A stretch of DNA of 64,000 bases, from positions 124,001 through 188,000 of the forward strand of contig JBFWVA010000007.1 in NCBI GenBank assembly GCA_050246995.1. The letters are read 5' to 3'. Made by a program: the position numbers and the translations under genes. Below are positions 25,499 to 34,388 of this stretch, in pieces (positions within the stretch are counted from its first letter, which is position 1; every line of letters starts with the position of its first letter). The notes under the pieces were generated by a model, which saw only the letters and a list, made by a program, of their open reading frames with translations, ran no database searches and was not told where the DNA came from. The stretch comes from SHVO01 sp050246995 (GTDB lineage: Bacteria > Pseudomonadota > Alphaproteobacteria > Rhodospirillales > Rhodospirillaceae).

Positions 25499-26626
25499 AT
25501 GACAGCCAAGAGCGCCGCGCAGACCCACACGGGCCCTGCGTTCAATCCGCATGTTGCCGCGTTGCCGTCCTACAATGCCGGACTTCCCGTCGCTGTCGCC
25601 CGCGAGGTCAGCGGCCACGATTTCATCGCCCGCCTGGCCAGCAATGAGAATCCGTTTGGCTGTTCGCCGAAAGTGATGGCGGCGCTGGCGTCCAGCGCAT
25701 TCGAGCCGTGGCGCTATGCGGACCCGGCGGCGCGCGACCTGCGCGCGGCGCTCGGCAAGTATCTCAGTATCGATCCGGGTCTGATCGTCTGCGGAAACGG
25801 TTCGGAAGAAATGATCGCGGCCATCAGCCGCGCCTTCCTGACGCCGGGCGGCCTCGCGGTCACAGTCGTCCCGAGCTTCGGCCTGCATGAAATCGAACCG
25901 ATGGCGATGGGCGCAAAGGTCATCAAGGTACCGATGACGCAGGACCTGACCTTCGACATTCCGGCCATCGAAGACGCGCTCGCGCAGAAGCCGCAGGTAT
26001 TTTTCATCTCGACGCCGTCCAATCCGGTGGGCGTGACCCTCGACCTCGCGGCGCTGGAACGCCTCGCCGCCGCGAACGGGAATTCCTGCCTATTCGTGCT
26101 CGACGAAGCCTACCGTGAGTTCACTGAGCCGGGCTTCCCGGACGGGCTTGAGGTGCTGCGCCGCCTGAACGTGCCGCACGTGATTTTGCGCACGTTCTCC
26201 AAAGCATACGGTCTTGCGGGCTTGCGCGTCGGTTACGCGGCCTGTTCGAATCCCGAATTCGCGCGGGTCATCAACGCCGCCAAGACGCCGTTCAACGTCA
26301 ATGCCGCCGCGCAACTCGGCGCCATCGCCGCCCTCGAGGACGACGCCTGGATGAAGGATGCCGTGCGCCGCATCAACGCCGAGCGCGAACGCGTGCGCAA
26401 GGTTCTGGATGGCATGGGTATCTTCATGGCGCCGTCACAGACCAACTTCCTGTTCATGGATTGCAAGGGCGACAGCACCGCGTGCGCGCAGTTCCTGCTC
26501 AAGGAAGGCGTGATCATCAAAGGCTGGCGCGAAGCCGGTTACGAACGCTTCATCCGCGTGACCATTGGATCGAAGGAAGAGAACGAAAAATTCATCGGCG
26601 CCTTCAAGAAGTGGCTGGCGCGCTAA
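25499..26626 (+). CDS. HisC-like class I/II aminotransferase
   Basis: A 375-residue PLP-dependent transaminase with the histidinol-phosphate aminotransferase pattern: ASNENPFG (47-54), STPSNPVG, D202 and Y205 (LDEAYREF), the Schiff-base lysine K235 in RTFSKAYGLAGLRVGY, and RVTIGS near the end. Family members act on histidinol-phosphate, aromatic amino acids or related substrates. No other his biosynthesis gene is nearby. The gene lies 12 bp after the ferredoxin in the same unit, so a catabolic or salvage role with the Rieske enzyme is a reasonable alternative to biosynthesis. A terminator follows. Confidence 0.8.
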   Translation: MTAKSAAQTHTGPAFNPHVAALPSYNAGLPVAVAREVSGHDFIARLASNENPFGCSPKVMAALASSAFEPWRYADPAARDLRAALGKYLSIDPGLIVCGNGSEEMIAAISRAFLTPGGLAVTVVPSFGLHEIEPMAMGAKVIKVPMTQDLTFDIPAIEDALAQKPQVFFISTPSNPVGVTLDLAALERLAAANGNSCLFVLDEAYREFTEPGFPDGLEVLRRLNVPHVILRTFSKAYGLAGLRVGYAACSNPEFARVINAAKTPFNVNAAAQLGAIAALEDDAWMKDAVRRINAERERVRKVLDGMGIFMAPSQTNFLFMDCKGDSTACAQFLLKEGVIIKGWREAGYERFIRVTIGSKEENEKFIGAFKKWLAR

Positions 26627-26653
26627 ACCGCACTTGAACGCTGCCGAAAAGAA

Positions 26654-26690
26654 AAAGGCCGGTGTCTCCCGACACCGGCCTTTCTTGTTT
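26654..26690. terminator. Bidirectional terminator between aminotransferase and TonB receptor genes
   Basis: A perfect 13-base stem (26654-26666 with 26671-26683) around a TCCC loop, flanked by A-rich and T-rich tracts on the two sides. It serves both convergent genes. Confidence 0.88.
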
Positions 26691-26728
26691 CTGGCGAGGG
26701 GCGTCGTCACGCCCCGCGCCAAAAGCCC

Positions 26729-29677
26729 TTACATACGGAAGCGTATGCCCGCGCGGAACACGCGGCCCAGAGAGTCGTACAACGCACCGTTATAGGGCGC
26801 CGCCTCATAGCTGAAGCCGCCCGGTCCGGGCGCCACGATTTCCGGATCTTGATTGAACACGTTACGAACATTGAAGAAGGCTTCCATGTCCATTTCACTG
26901 ATGGCGAACTTGTAGGCCATCGATGTGTCGAAGTAGATCGCCCCATTGATGTGGTTATCTTCCTGGGTGCGATTGTTGACGGTCGAAACCGGGCAGCCCG
27001 TCTGGCACTCAATGTTCGAGTTCAGATAGACGCCGGAGCTGACACCACGCGCCACCAGCGAAAGGTCGAACACATCCGAGGTGTAGGCGGCGGAGGCTCT
27101 CCAACGCCAATTCGGGGTGGCCGTGGCCGATCCCGAGTTTTCACCGGCGTACTCGCGCGGCACGCTGAGGCCGTTCGATTCCCAGCGGCTGATGAAGTGA
27201 GTCGCCATGAAACGCAGAGCGAAGTCGCCGGGTGCGCCTTCAAAGACCGCGTCGACAGGGGTGGTATAACCGGCTTCAATGTCGATGCCTTTGCCGATCT
27301 GATTCACGAGGTTGAACGGCTGCGTTCTAATGAGCGCGATCGTCTTGTCCGCATTGAAGTCGATGGCCGAACAGAATCGAGCATCATTCGTGACGAAGCA
27401 CTGGTCGATGGTCTGCTGAACCGACAAGTTGCCAAGCGCATCCTTGATGTTCATGCGCCAGTAATCCGCCGAAACGCTGAAGCCCGGCAGGAAGGTCGGC
27501 TGGAACACCGCGCCGAAGCCCGTCATGTCCGACTTTTCTGGGGTCAGGTTCGGGTTCCCGGTCGTGCGCGAGAAACCGATCTCGGTCGTCGCGGCGCCGG
27601 TCACAGGATCCGGACGGAAGGGATTGGTGTAACCCGGGAAGCCAGAGGTGCCGGTATTGTAGAGGTTCTGCAGATTCGGCGCCCGGATGTCGCGCGAGCG
27701 CGTGAGGCGGAACCGGATGTCGCTCACCGGCGCCCACGTCAATCCCAGCTTCCAGGTGGTCACGTAGCCCGACGCGCTGTAATCCGTGGCGCGCACGGCG
27801 CCGTTGAACTCAAGCGATTCGGCGAAGGCCACGTCGGTCGCGAGCGGGATGACCGTTTCGAAGAAGCCTTCGGTCACGCTCTCTTTCGCCGTGAAGACCT
27901 GATAGTTGCCGAAGTACCAGTCGAAGGCCTGCGAGACCGGATCGTTGACGCCTTTGATCTTGTCGATTCGGTGTTCGGCGCCGAAGGCCACGGAAACAGG
28001 TCCGGCCCAGAGTTCAAATGGCGCTCCCGAGATCGAGGCGGCAATTACGTCCTGCCGCGCTGCCTCCGTGCGGAAATCCAGTTCACCGTTGCCGTGCAGG
28101 TAGTCGATGGCTTCCGGCGAATTCACGTTGATGCCGAAGATGTTGTACGGCACGCACAACGGATCGTCGTTCGTGGTGATGGCGTCGGCATTCACGCGGC
28201 ACACCGGGAGCCCCGTGACCGGATGACGAACCGGGTCGAGCGCTTTGGAGAACGCCGAGCGCTTGATCACGCCAAAGGTCGACTGACGGACATGCGCGAT
28301 ACCCTTTTGGTAGTATGCGCTCCAGGTCCAGTCGGTGTCCGCCGCATCGAAACTGCCGTCGACGCCGACGACATAACGCTGCACGCGGCGATCATTGAGG
28401 CCGCCGGCGTTGCGTGTATCGGCGTGCATGCTCCCCATGCGGAACTGGGTGATGCCAAGCGCGTTGGCGCGCGCAAGGACGTCCGCCGGGATGAACGGAT
28501 TGGTGGTGTTGATCGTAAGGGCGGCGTTGTCCTCTTTCATACAACACCAGTTTTGGTTGGCGTTGTGGTTCCAGGACCCTTGCGCGTAGACCGTGACGTT
28601 GTCCGCGAGGTCATAGCTGGTACGCAGGAAGATGCCTTGCGTATCCATCTTCGACGTCAGGCCGTTCGCCATGCGGGTGCCGCGGATCGTGGCGGCGCGC
28701 CAGCCGCCGCCGACCATGACCGTGTCCGAGACGATCGGACCGACCGGGAACGGATAAGCGCGCCCCCCCTCGCCGAACGCGGTATTGATCAGCGCCGTGT
28801 TCGTGATGATACCGCCGGCGATGCCGTTGTACACGCTGGACTGGTTGCGGATGATGCGCTGGGGAACAGATGTGGATTGACCAGCCCCGGTACCGTAGGC
28901 GGGGTTATCCAGCATCTGCCAACCTTCGAGATTCCAGGGCCGATCATTGATCGGAATACCGGCGACCTGCGAAGCCTGCCCGGAAATGATGAAATGTCCG
29001 CGGCCCGCCGCGAATGGCATGCCGTAGGTCAGATCGGTATCCCAAGACTCATTATCGCCGTAGGTCGTGATTTCGCCGCCCACCTGGCCTTTGAAGCCGG
29101 TGAACTCCTTGTCGAGGACAAAGTTCACGACACCGGCCACGGCGTCGGAGCCATAGGCGGCCGAGGCGCCGCCCGTGACGACGTCGACGCGGGTGACGAG
29201 CGCCTGCGGGATGGTGTTGATGTCGACGAGGCCGTCGGAGGAAGAACCGACCGTGCGCTGGCCGTCGATGAGCACCAGGGTGCGCTCAAGGCCCATGCCG
29301 CGGAGGTTCACGGCGTTGAGGCCGGAGCGGCCGTTGGACATGGCGGAGTTGGTGGTCGAAGGCTGAAGGCTGCCGGTGAATGCCGGGATGGTATTGACGT
29401 AGTCGGCGACGTTGGCTTGCGCGGCGGCCTGGAGCTCTTCGACACCGACAACAGTGGTGGGTGTCGGCGCTTCGTAGCCGTCACGAACGATGCGCGAACC
29501 GGTGACGACGATTTCGCTTTCCACTTCCGGCGCCGCGGCCGCGAGTTGTTCCTGGGCATGGGCGCCGATGGTCGTTGCCAAGAGGATGGCCGTAGCGCTG
29601 GCCGTGCGCAGGGCGGTGTTCTTCAGGCCGACGCGGTATTGGCGCGGCCGTGATGCGAAGAGAGTCGTAGAGTTCAT
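26729..29677 (-). CDS. TonB-dependent outer-membrane receptor
   Basis: A 982-residue receptor. A signal peptide ends near AHA (about residue 41). A TonB-box-like EIVVTGSRI follows at 55-63. The plug domain spans about 60-180 (GVEELQAAAQANVADYVNTIP, NLRGMGLERTLVLIDGQR, VDVVTGGASAAYGSDAVAGVVNF), and the beta-barrel runs to the terminal FRAGIRFRM. The plug pattern places it with the large oligosaccharide/peptide-type receptors expanded in Caulobacterales and sphingomonads. The ligand is unknown. It is convergent with the Rieske unit and shares the RDGYEAPTP motif with the receptor at 41768-44656, so the two are paralogs. A GGGGA ribosome site precedes the ATG. Confidence 0.92.
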   Translation of the reverse strand: MNSTTLFASRPRQYRVGLKNTALRTASATAILLATTIGAHAQEQLAAAAPEVESEIVVTGSRIVRDGYEAPTPTTVVGVEELQAAAQANVADYVNTIPAFTGSLQPSTTNSAMSNGRSGLNAVNLRGMGLERTLVLIDGQRTVGSSSDGLVDINTIPQALVTRVDVVTGGASAAYGSDAVAGVVNFVLDKEFTGFKGQVGGEITTYGDNESWDTDLTYGMPFAAGRGHFIISGQASQVAGIPINDRPWNLEGWQMLDNPAYGTGAGQSTSVPQRIIRNQSSVYNGIAGGIITNTALINTAFGEGGRAYPFPVGPIVSDTVMVGGGWRAATIRGTRMANGLTSKMDTQGIFLRTSYDLADNVTVYAQGSWNHNANQNWCCMKEDNAALTINTTNPFIPADVLARANALGITQFRMGSMHADTRNAGGLNDRRVQRYVVGVDGSFDAADTDWTWSAYYQKGIAHVRQSTFGVIKRSAFSKALDPVRHPVTGLPVCRVNADAITTNDDPLCVPYNIFGINVNSPEAIDYLHGNGELDFRTEAARQDVIAASISGAPFELWAGPVSVAFGAEHRIDKIKGVNDPVSQAFDWYFGNYQVFTAKESVTEGFFETVIPLATDVAFAESLEFNGAVRATDYSASGYVTTWKLGLTWAPVSDIRFRLTRSRDIRAPNLQNLYNTGTSGFPGYTNPFRPDPVTGAATTEIGFSRTTGNPNLTPEKSDMTGFGAVFQPTFLPGFSVSADYWRMNIKDALGNLSVQQTIDQCFVTNDARFCSAIDFNADKTIALIRTQPFNLVNQIGKGIDIEAGYTTPVDAVFEGAPGDFALRFMATHFISRWESNGLSVPREYAGENSGSATATPNWRWRASAAYTSDVFDLSLVARGVSSGVYLNSNIECQTGCPVSTVNNRTQEDNHINGAIYFDTSMAYKFAISEMDMEAFFNVRNVFNQDPEIVAPGPGGFSYEAAPYNGALYDSLGRVFRAGIRFRM

Positions 29678-30443
29678 GCGGTTTTCCCCTTTTTGATCGG
29701 ACGGGTGGCCGTCCGGACGCCGTTTGAGTTTTAGCCCCAGTCGCCGGTCACGCTGGCGGCACGAGCCGGGAGTGAACCCTTATGGCCAATGTGCAGCGCA
29801 ACATCTCTAGTCCGACGATGTCATATGTCGGTAGCACTATAACCAGCGCCTGAATGCAACCGTCCCTCAATTGCCTTCTTCTTTAGCGGAACTAAAAAAC
29901 GCCGTAATTTCAGGCACTTTGACAAAAAATCCACAGTCGGAACAAGGCTTTGAGGCTCTCGATTCGGCACCGGATTTCGACGGAAAATATGTGTCATTTC
30001 TGCATCGCAGCGCAAAAATCCGTCTGATCAGCTAAAGGGACCCGGCTGCCGCGCCTCCCAACGCGAGTTTTTCTACAGTCTCGTGGCTTCAAAAAATATG
30101 CCTATTGGAGGCGATTCGTCTAGACAAATAGCGTCGTGGGTTTGCGCCGATCTCGCAGGTGCACACAGACAGGCGCGGGATTGCGAGTGTTGCGCGGCTC
30201 GGGAGCGGCGCCTTGACTGATGTGGCGGGCGCTTAAAACCGTGACTGTCCGAGACGGCGCAGTCCATTTGACATATTAATGTCACAGAACATTCACGGCA
30301 AAATAGGCGGGCAAAACGGGCTGCGTCTCATAACCTATTGATTGTTATTAATTATCTCGCCTTCCCATTTCGTTGGCCGATGGATACTAAAGGCCGCGCG
30401 TAATCCCCGCTCCCCTTCAACCTGATCCATTTCGAGGCGCCTC
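29678..30443. promoter_or_regulatory. Long intergenic region between TonB receptor and DUF47/Pit operon
   Basis: A 766-bp, AT-richer gap. No open frame in it has codon use or a ribosome site that would support a gene. It holds weak HutC-like pieces (AATATGCCTA at 30095-30104 and GTCTAGAC at 30118-30125), a palindrome TGACATATTAATGTCA (30269-30284), and an overlapping pair ATGTCAC/CATTCAC 11 bp apart (30279-30296) that resembles a Pho box. No tRNA or other structured RNA was recognised. Confidence 0.45.
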
Positions 30444-31088
30444 ATGTTCGGCTGGTTCCAAGCGCTGATGCCGCGCGAAGACCGTTTCTTCCAGCTCTAT
30501 AACCGCCATGCGGAAACCCTGGTCGAGGGTGCAGAGGCGCTGCGACGTTTGTTGAATGGCGGGCCCGAGGTGGCGGCGGCGGCGGCCGAGGTCTACCGCT
30601 TTGAAGATCAAGCGGACGCTATCACCCGCGACATCATGCAGTTGGTACGCCGCTCGTTCATCACGCCTTTCGACCGCAGCGATATCCAGGACCTGGTCAC
30701 GGCCCTGGACGATTCCATCGACCAGATGAAGAAGACGGCCAAGGCGGTCTTGATGTTCGAGGTGCAGAGCATGGAGCCCGAAATGGCGGCCATGGGCGAT
30801 CACATCCTGAAAGCTGCGAATCTGACTGTCGAAGCGATCAAGATGCTGAGCGCATTGCGCGAGAACAACGCGCGTCTGCATACCATCACCGAAGAGATCG
30901 TGCGCCTGGAAGACGATTCCGATGCGCTGAACGAAGCCGGTATCAAGGCGCTGTTCAAGAAACACCGCGACGGCAACGCGATGAACTACCTGGTGGGTAT
31001 CGAGATTTACGATCACCTGGAAAAGGTGATGGACCGTTTCGAGGATGTCGCCAACCGTATCAGCAGCATCGTGATCGAACAGGTCTGA
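30444..31088 (+). CDS. DUF47/PhoU-like phosphate transport regulator
   Basis: A 214-residue all-helical protein of the DUF47 family (TIGR00153, Pit accessory protein). Recognisable parts are the MFGWFQALMPREDRFF start, the FEDQADAITRDI helix and the YDHLEKVMDRFEDVANRISSIVIE end. These PhoU-like proteins sit next to Pit transporters and modulate uptake, with acidic patches that bind metals. The Pit gene starts 6 bp after its stop. A GAGG ribosome site precedes the ATG. Confidence 0.9.
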   Translation: MFGWFQALMPREDRFFQLYNRHAETLVEGAEALRRLLNGGPEVAAAAAEVYRFEDQADAITRDIMQLVRRSFITPFDRSDIQDLVTALDDSIDQMKKTAKAVLMFEVQSMEPEMAAMGDHILKAANLTVEAIKMLSALRENNARLHTITEEIVRLEDDSDALNEAGIKALFKKHRDGNAMNYLVGIEIYDHLEKVMDRFEDVANRISSIVIEQV

Positions 31089-31094
31089 TCCAAC

Positions 31095-32081
31095 ATGGAG
31101 ATTTTGATCGGCCTTGTCGTCGTTGCGCTGGTTTTCGATTTCATGAATGGCCGCAATGACGCGGCGAATTCGATCGCCACCATCGTCTCGACTCGCGTGC
31201 TGTCGCCGCGCGCGGCCATCGCCTGGGCCGCTTTCTTCAATTTCGTGGCTTTCCTGGTGTTCGGGTTGAGTGTCGCGAGCACCGTGGGCAAAGGCATCAT
31301 CTCGCCCCAGATCATCTCCGACCACGTCATCTTCGGGGCGCTGATCGGCGCAATTTCCTGGCAGATCACGACCGGCTACTTCGGGATTCCCTCCAGCAGC
31401 TCGCACGCCTTGATCGGCGGGCTTGTTGGCGCGGGCCTGCAGGAAGCAGGGACCAGCGCGATCGTGTGGCAGGGCCTGGCCAAAACGGCGAGCGGCATTG
31501 TCCTATCGCCGACCGTGGGGCTGACCATCGCGCTGATCCTGGTGTTGATAGTATCCTGGGCGTTCGTGCGCGTTGCGCCCGCGCGGGCCGACGGCATCTT
31601 TCGCAAGGCTCAGTTCGTCTCCGCGTCGCTGTACGCCCTGGGGCACGGCGGCAACGACGCGCAAAAAACCATGGGCATCATCACCGCACTTTTGTACGCG
31701 CACGGCCAACTGACGGGCGAGTTCCATGTGCCGTTCTGGGTGGTCGTAAGCTGCAACGCCGCGATGGCGTTGGGCACGCTTCTCGGGGGCATGCGCATCA
31801 TCCACACCATGGGGTCGCGCATCACGCGTCTTCAGCCGGTGCAGGGCGTGTGCGCGGAAACGGCCGGCTTCATTACATTATTCATGGCGACTGAGCTGGG
31901 CGTGCCGGTCTCGACCACGCAGACCATCACCGGCGCGATCATCGGCGTCGGCGCGGCGAAACGCGTCACGGCGGTGCGTTGGGGCGTGGCCCGCGAGATT
32001 CTGATCGCCTGGATCATCACGATGCCGGCGGCCGCCGCGGTGGGCGCGCTGTTCAATTGGGTTTCAAAGTTCCTCTGGTAG
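31095..32081 (+). CDS. pit: Pit family inorganic phosphate transporter
   Basis: A 328-residue inner-membrane protein with the paired Pit signatures: FDFMNGRNDAANSIATIV near the start and YALGHGGNDAQKTMGII in the second half, plus GIPSSSSHALIGGLVG and ELGVPVSTTQTITGAIIGVG. It carries metal-phosphate with protons. It is the second gene of a two-gene operon with the DUF47 protein. Its stop lies 3 bp from the convergent CYTH-CHAD gene, and a 7-bp hairpin spans the junction. Confidence 0.93.
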   Translation: MEILIGLVVVALVFDFMNGRNDAANSIATIVSTRVLSPRAAIAWAAFFNFVAFLVFGLSVASTVGKGIISPQIISDHVIFGALIGAISWQITTGYFGIPSSSSHALIGGLVGAGLQEAGTSAIVWQGLAKTASGIVLSPTVGLTIALILVLIVSWAFVRVAPARADGIFRKAQFVSASLYALGHGGNDAQKTMGIITALLYAHGQLTGEFHVPFWVVVSCNAAMALGTLLGGMRIIHTMGSRITRLQPVQGVCAETAGFITLFMATELGVPVSTTQTITGAIIGVGAAKRVTAVRWGVAREILIAWIITMPAAAAVGALFNWVSKFLW

Positions 32082-32092
32082 CGCTTACCAGA
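32074..32092. terminator. Hairpin across the pit / CYTH-CHAD convergent stops
   Basis: TCTGGTA (32074-32080) and TACCAGA (32086-32092) form a perfect 7-base stem over a GCGCT loop and embrace both stop codons. There is no T tract, so termination may be weak or rho-assisted. Confidence 0.45.
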
Positions 32093-33572
32093 ACGGCTTC
32101 GCGTTCCTGAGATTCGCCACATGTTTACGCGCGCGTTTGTCGGCGGCGGTCACGCGCGCTTCCAGCCGCGCAACAACCGCGTCGGCTGCGGCTTTCTGCG
32201 GAGAGCGCTTAGCAAGCGCGCCGAGGAGATCGCGCGCACGGCTTACATCGTTCAGGTGGCCGAGATCGTCCTGCACCGGCTTCAAGAGATCCAAAAACCG
32301 CTCGACCTTCCGCTTCGGATAGAGGCTGCTGTAGAGCTCGACGTTGTAACGCAGGTTCTTACCGGCGATGCGCAAGCGGTGGCGGTCGGCGACGGATTGT
32401 TCCCCGAACTGGCGCCCCCGGCGGCGCACGCGATCGAATAATTCGGAGAGAATGCCGCCGGCGGCGTCACGCGCACGGACCTTCAACTTGCGGCCATGCC
32501 GCGCCGTGGGCAGGTCCTCGAACCAGCGCATGGCCTCGAGCACGGCCATAGTGTTCTTACGCGACCCCACGGCATCGACGGCGCGTACAAGCGCGCGGCC
32601 CTTCTGCGCGTTGGCGGCGCGCTGGACATCTTCGATGTCTTCCTCGTCCTCAAGCTCGGACATGCGCTCGGTCAAAACTTCCCAATCACGCGCGGCGCCC
32701 AGCGATTGGAGAAGGTATTTGAGTTTGAGGCGCACGGACTCGTATTCGGCTTCCGGCAGGAAATCGCGCGCGCCGTAGAGGGCCGAGCGCAAGCGGCGCA
32801 TACTGACGCGCATCTGATGAATACTGGCCGGGTCCTGCTTGAGCGCGCCGACCATGTTGGCCAGAAACTGGGCGAAGTGGCGGCGCGCGGCGGCCCGCAA
32901 GACCTCGGCGAGAGAGTCGCGCGCCCGCGTCTGGGGCGCCTCGGCCTTCACTGAAACGGCGGCCGCGCCCGGCGACAGGAGCGCGTAGCCGCGATCGGAT
33001 TTTCCTGAAGGCTCGATCTGGACCTGCGACTTCGCGACGATCTCGAGCGCGAGCTGGTACACCGCGCTGAGGGAGCCTTTCTTGAGTTCAATTTCGATCT
33101 CGGAGACGGCGATCGCGCCTTCGTCCCGGCCGATGGCGTGAATCTCGCCCTCGTCGCGCACGATCTCAATCGAGGTCCCGGGCTTGGGGCTGAGAATGAA
33201 CCCCGTGCGCACTATGGCGGTGCGAAACCGCGGCAGGAGACGGATGTCCTTCCAGACTTGGCGCAGCTTGCGCCCGCTATGTGTGTTCAGGAGTTCAGGC
33301 GCAGCCGCTGCGACCCGGTCGCTCCATTCGCCGCGCGTCAGCGCTTCGCCGTCCGCGGGCGTCTGCTTGAGGGTCTGGACAAAGCGGTCGCCTTCCTCGC
33401 GGACGCGGAAAGAAATGCCCTTGGCGTGGAGATCGTCCTTGGCCGTGTCGAAATAGACGGCATGCAGGTTTTTCTTGAAGACCGACCCTTTCACGGCGCG
33501 TTTCTGCAAACGCGTGAGAACAGCCTTCAAGCGTGCCGGGGTGCCGCGAAGTTTAAGTTCAATTTCAGCCAT
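32085..33572 (-). CDS. CYTH and CHAD domain protein (polyphosphate/triphosphate-related)
   Basis: A 495-residue two-domain protein. The N-terminal CYTH domain opens with the metal-binding MAEIELKLRG (ExExK motif) and covers about residues 1-200; many bacterial CYTH proteins are triphosphatases. The CHAD domain, about 215-490, is helical with conserved histidines and arginines (HQMRVSMRRLRSAL, HRLRIAGKNLRYNVEL, LGHLNDVSRARDLL) and binds polyphosphate. The convergent partner operon imports phosphate, which fits a phosphate/polyphosphate theme. Direction of catalysis in vivo is not known. Confidence 0.9.
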   Translation of the reverse strand: MAEIELKLRGTPARLKAVLTRLQKRAVKGSVFKKNLHAVYFDTAKDDLHAKGISFRVREEGDRFVQTLKQTPADGEALTRGEWSDRVAAAAPELLNTHSGRKLRQVWKDIRLLPRFRTAIVRTGFILSPKPGTSIEIVRDEGEIHAIGRDEGAIAVSEIEIELKKGSLSAVYQLALEIVAKSQVQIEPSGKSDRGYALLSPGAAAVSVKAEAPQTRARDSLAEVLRAAARRHFAQFLANMVGALKQDPASIHQMRVSMRRLRSALYGARDFLPEAEYESVRLKLKYLLQSLGAARDWEVLTERMSELEDEEDIEDVQRAANAQKGRALVRAVDAVGSRKNTMAVLEAMRWFEDLPTARHGRKLKVRARDAAGGILSELFDRVRRRGRQFGEQSVADRHRLRIAGKNLRYNVELYSSLYPKRKVERFLDLLKPVQDDLGHLNDVSRARDLLGALAKRSPQKAAADAVVARLEARVTAADKRARKHVANLRNAKPFW

Positions 33573-33858
33573 CGGTCGGAAACATCAGAGGCGGGACGAA
33601 AATTGGCAGGCGAGTGCTACCGATTTTTTCCGGTCCCGACTACCGCGCCATTTTAATGTCATAAAAGTTTCTCGGACGGCGCCCCAACGGCTGCGCGCGC
33701 GAGTTGAGCGCCAATGTAATGCGCCCACTGCTGGCGGAGAGGGACAGGAGCGCAGCGTCGGAAGTCTATGCAAGGCGGGGCGATGCGCCCGCATGAACGC
33801 CCCGCCCGTCCAGCCTCAAAGAGAGCTGAATTCCGGCTTTTCTAGATTATTTATGAGA

Positions 33859-34263
33859 CTATCGCGCGGCGCGCGGAAGCGCCGCGAGGGCCGCCGAAAT
33901 CTCGTCCTGATGCCAGGCGAGAATAGCTTCTAGATTCTCTTGGATCGACGCGCGCGCATCGGCACTCGGCGCCGCGTCGATCAAACCTTCCACGGTCATT
34001 TTCGCGAAAGCGTTGAGCTCTTCGAGAGCTTGGCGGCGCGCCGAGGCCGACGAAATACGGCCGGCAGCGTCGAATCGCGTGGTCAGCATCGCATCGAGTT
34101 GACGCGCCAGCATAGTAGTTTCCGCATCCATGACGGGAGCGCTGTCCACCGGCACATTGAGGCTCTCCGAGACCGCCGACAGGTCGGCGGTGCCGCGCAC
34201 GGCGGCAAAGCCTTCGTGCGAAGAAAGGATCAGAAGCGTGGTGATGCAGAACGTCTTGAACAT
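33859..34263 (-). CDS. Small exported protein of unknown function
   Basis: A 134-residue protein with a Sec signal peptide (MFKTFCITTLLILSSHEGFA, cleavage near residue 20) and a mostly helical mature part rich in alanine (LARQLDAMLTTRFD, LEELNAFAKMTVEGLIDAA, ILAWHQDEISAALAAL). No motif, metal site or lipobox is visible. It is preceded by a long untranslated stretch and is divergent from the HNH gene. I do not recognise a family. The coding call rests on the signal peptide and on codon use like that of neighbouring genes. Confidence 0.6.
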   Translation of the reverse strand: MFKTFCITTLLILSSHEGFAAVRGTADLSAVSESLNVPVDSAPVMDAETTMLARQLDAMLTTRFDAAGRISSASARRQALEELNAFAKMTVEGLIDAAPSADARASIQENLEAILAWHQDEISAALAALPRAAR

Positions 34264-34388
34264 GACGTTCTTGTTTCATGAGGCTCGGCGCGGCGACAAG
34301 CCCCCGACCCCTATTCTTCATCCAACTGTCATCAACCTGACTTTCACAAAAATATCATATAAGTGTCGTGGGCCTGACAGAAGAGCCG

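Noticed and set aside
26849..29653. A 934-codon open frame on the plus strand opposite the TonB receptor
   Set aside because: It mirrors the receptor gene exactly, has no ribosome site, and its translation is Arg/Gly/Val-rich without any domain. It results from GC-rich codon third positions on the other strand.
29821..30285. Two short minus-strand frames (64 and 70 codons) in the long gap before pit
   Set aside because: No ribosome site and no coding-like composition; the region looks regulatory.
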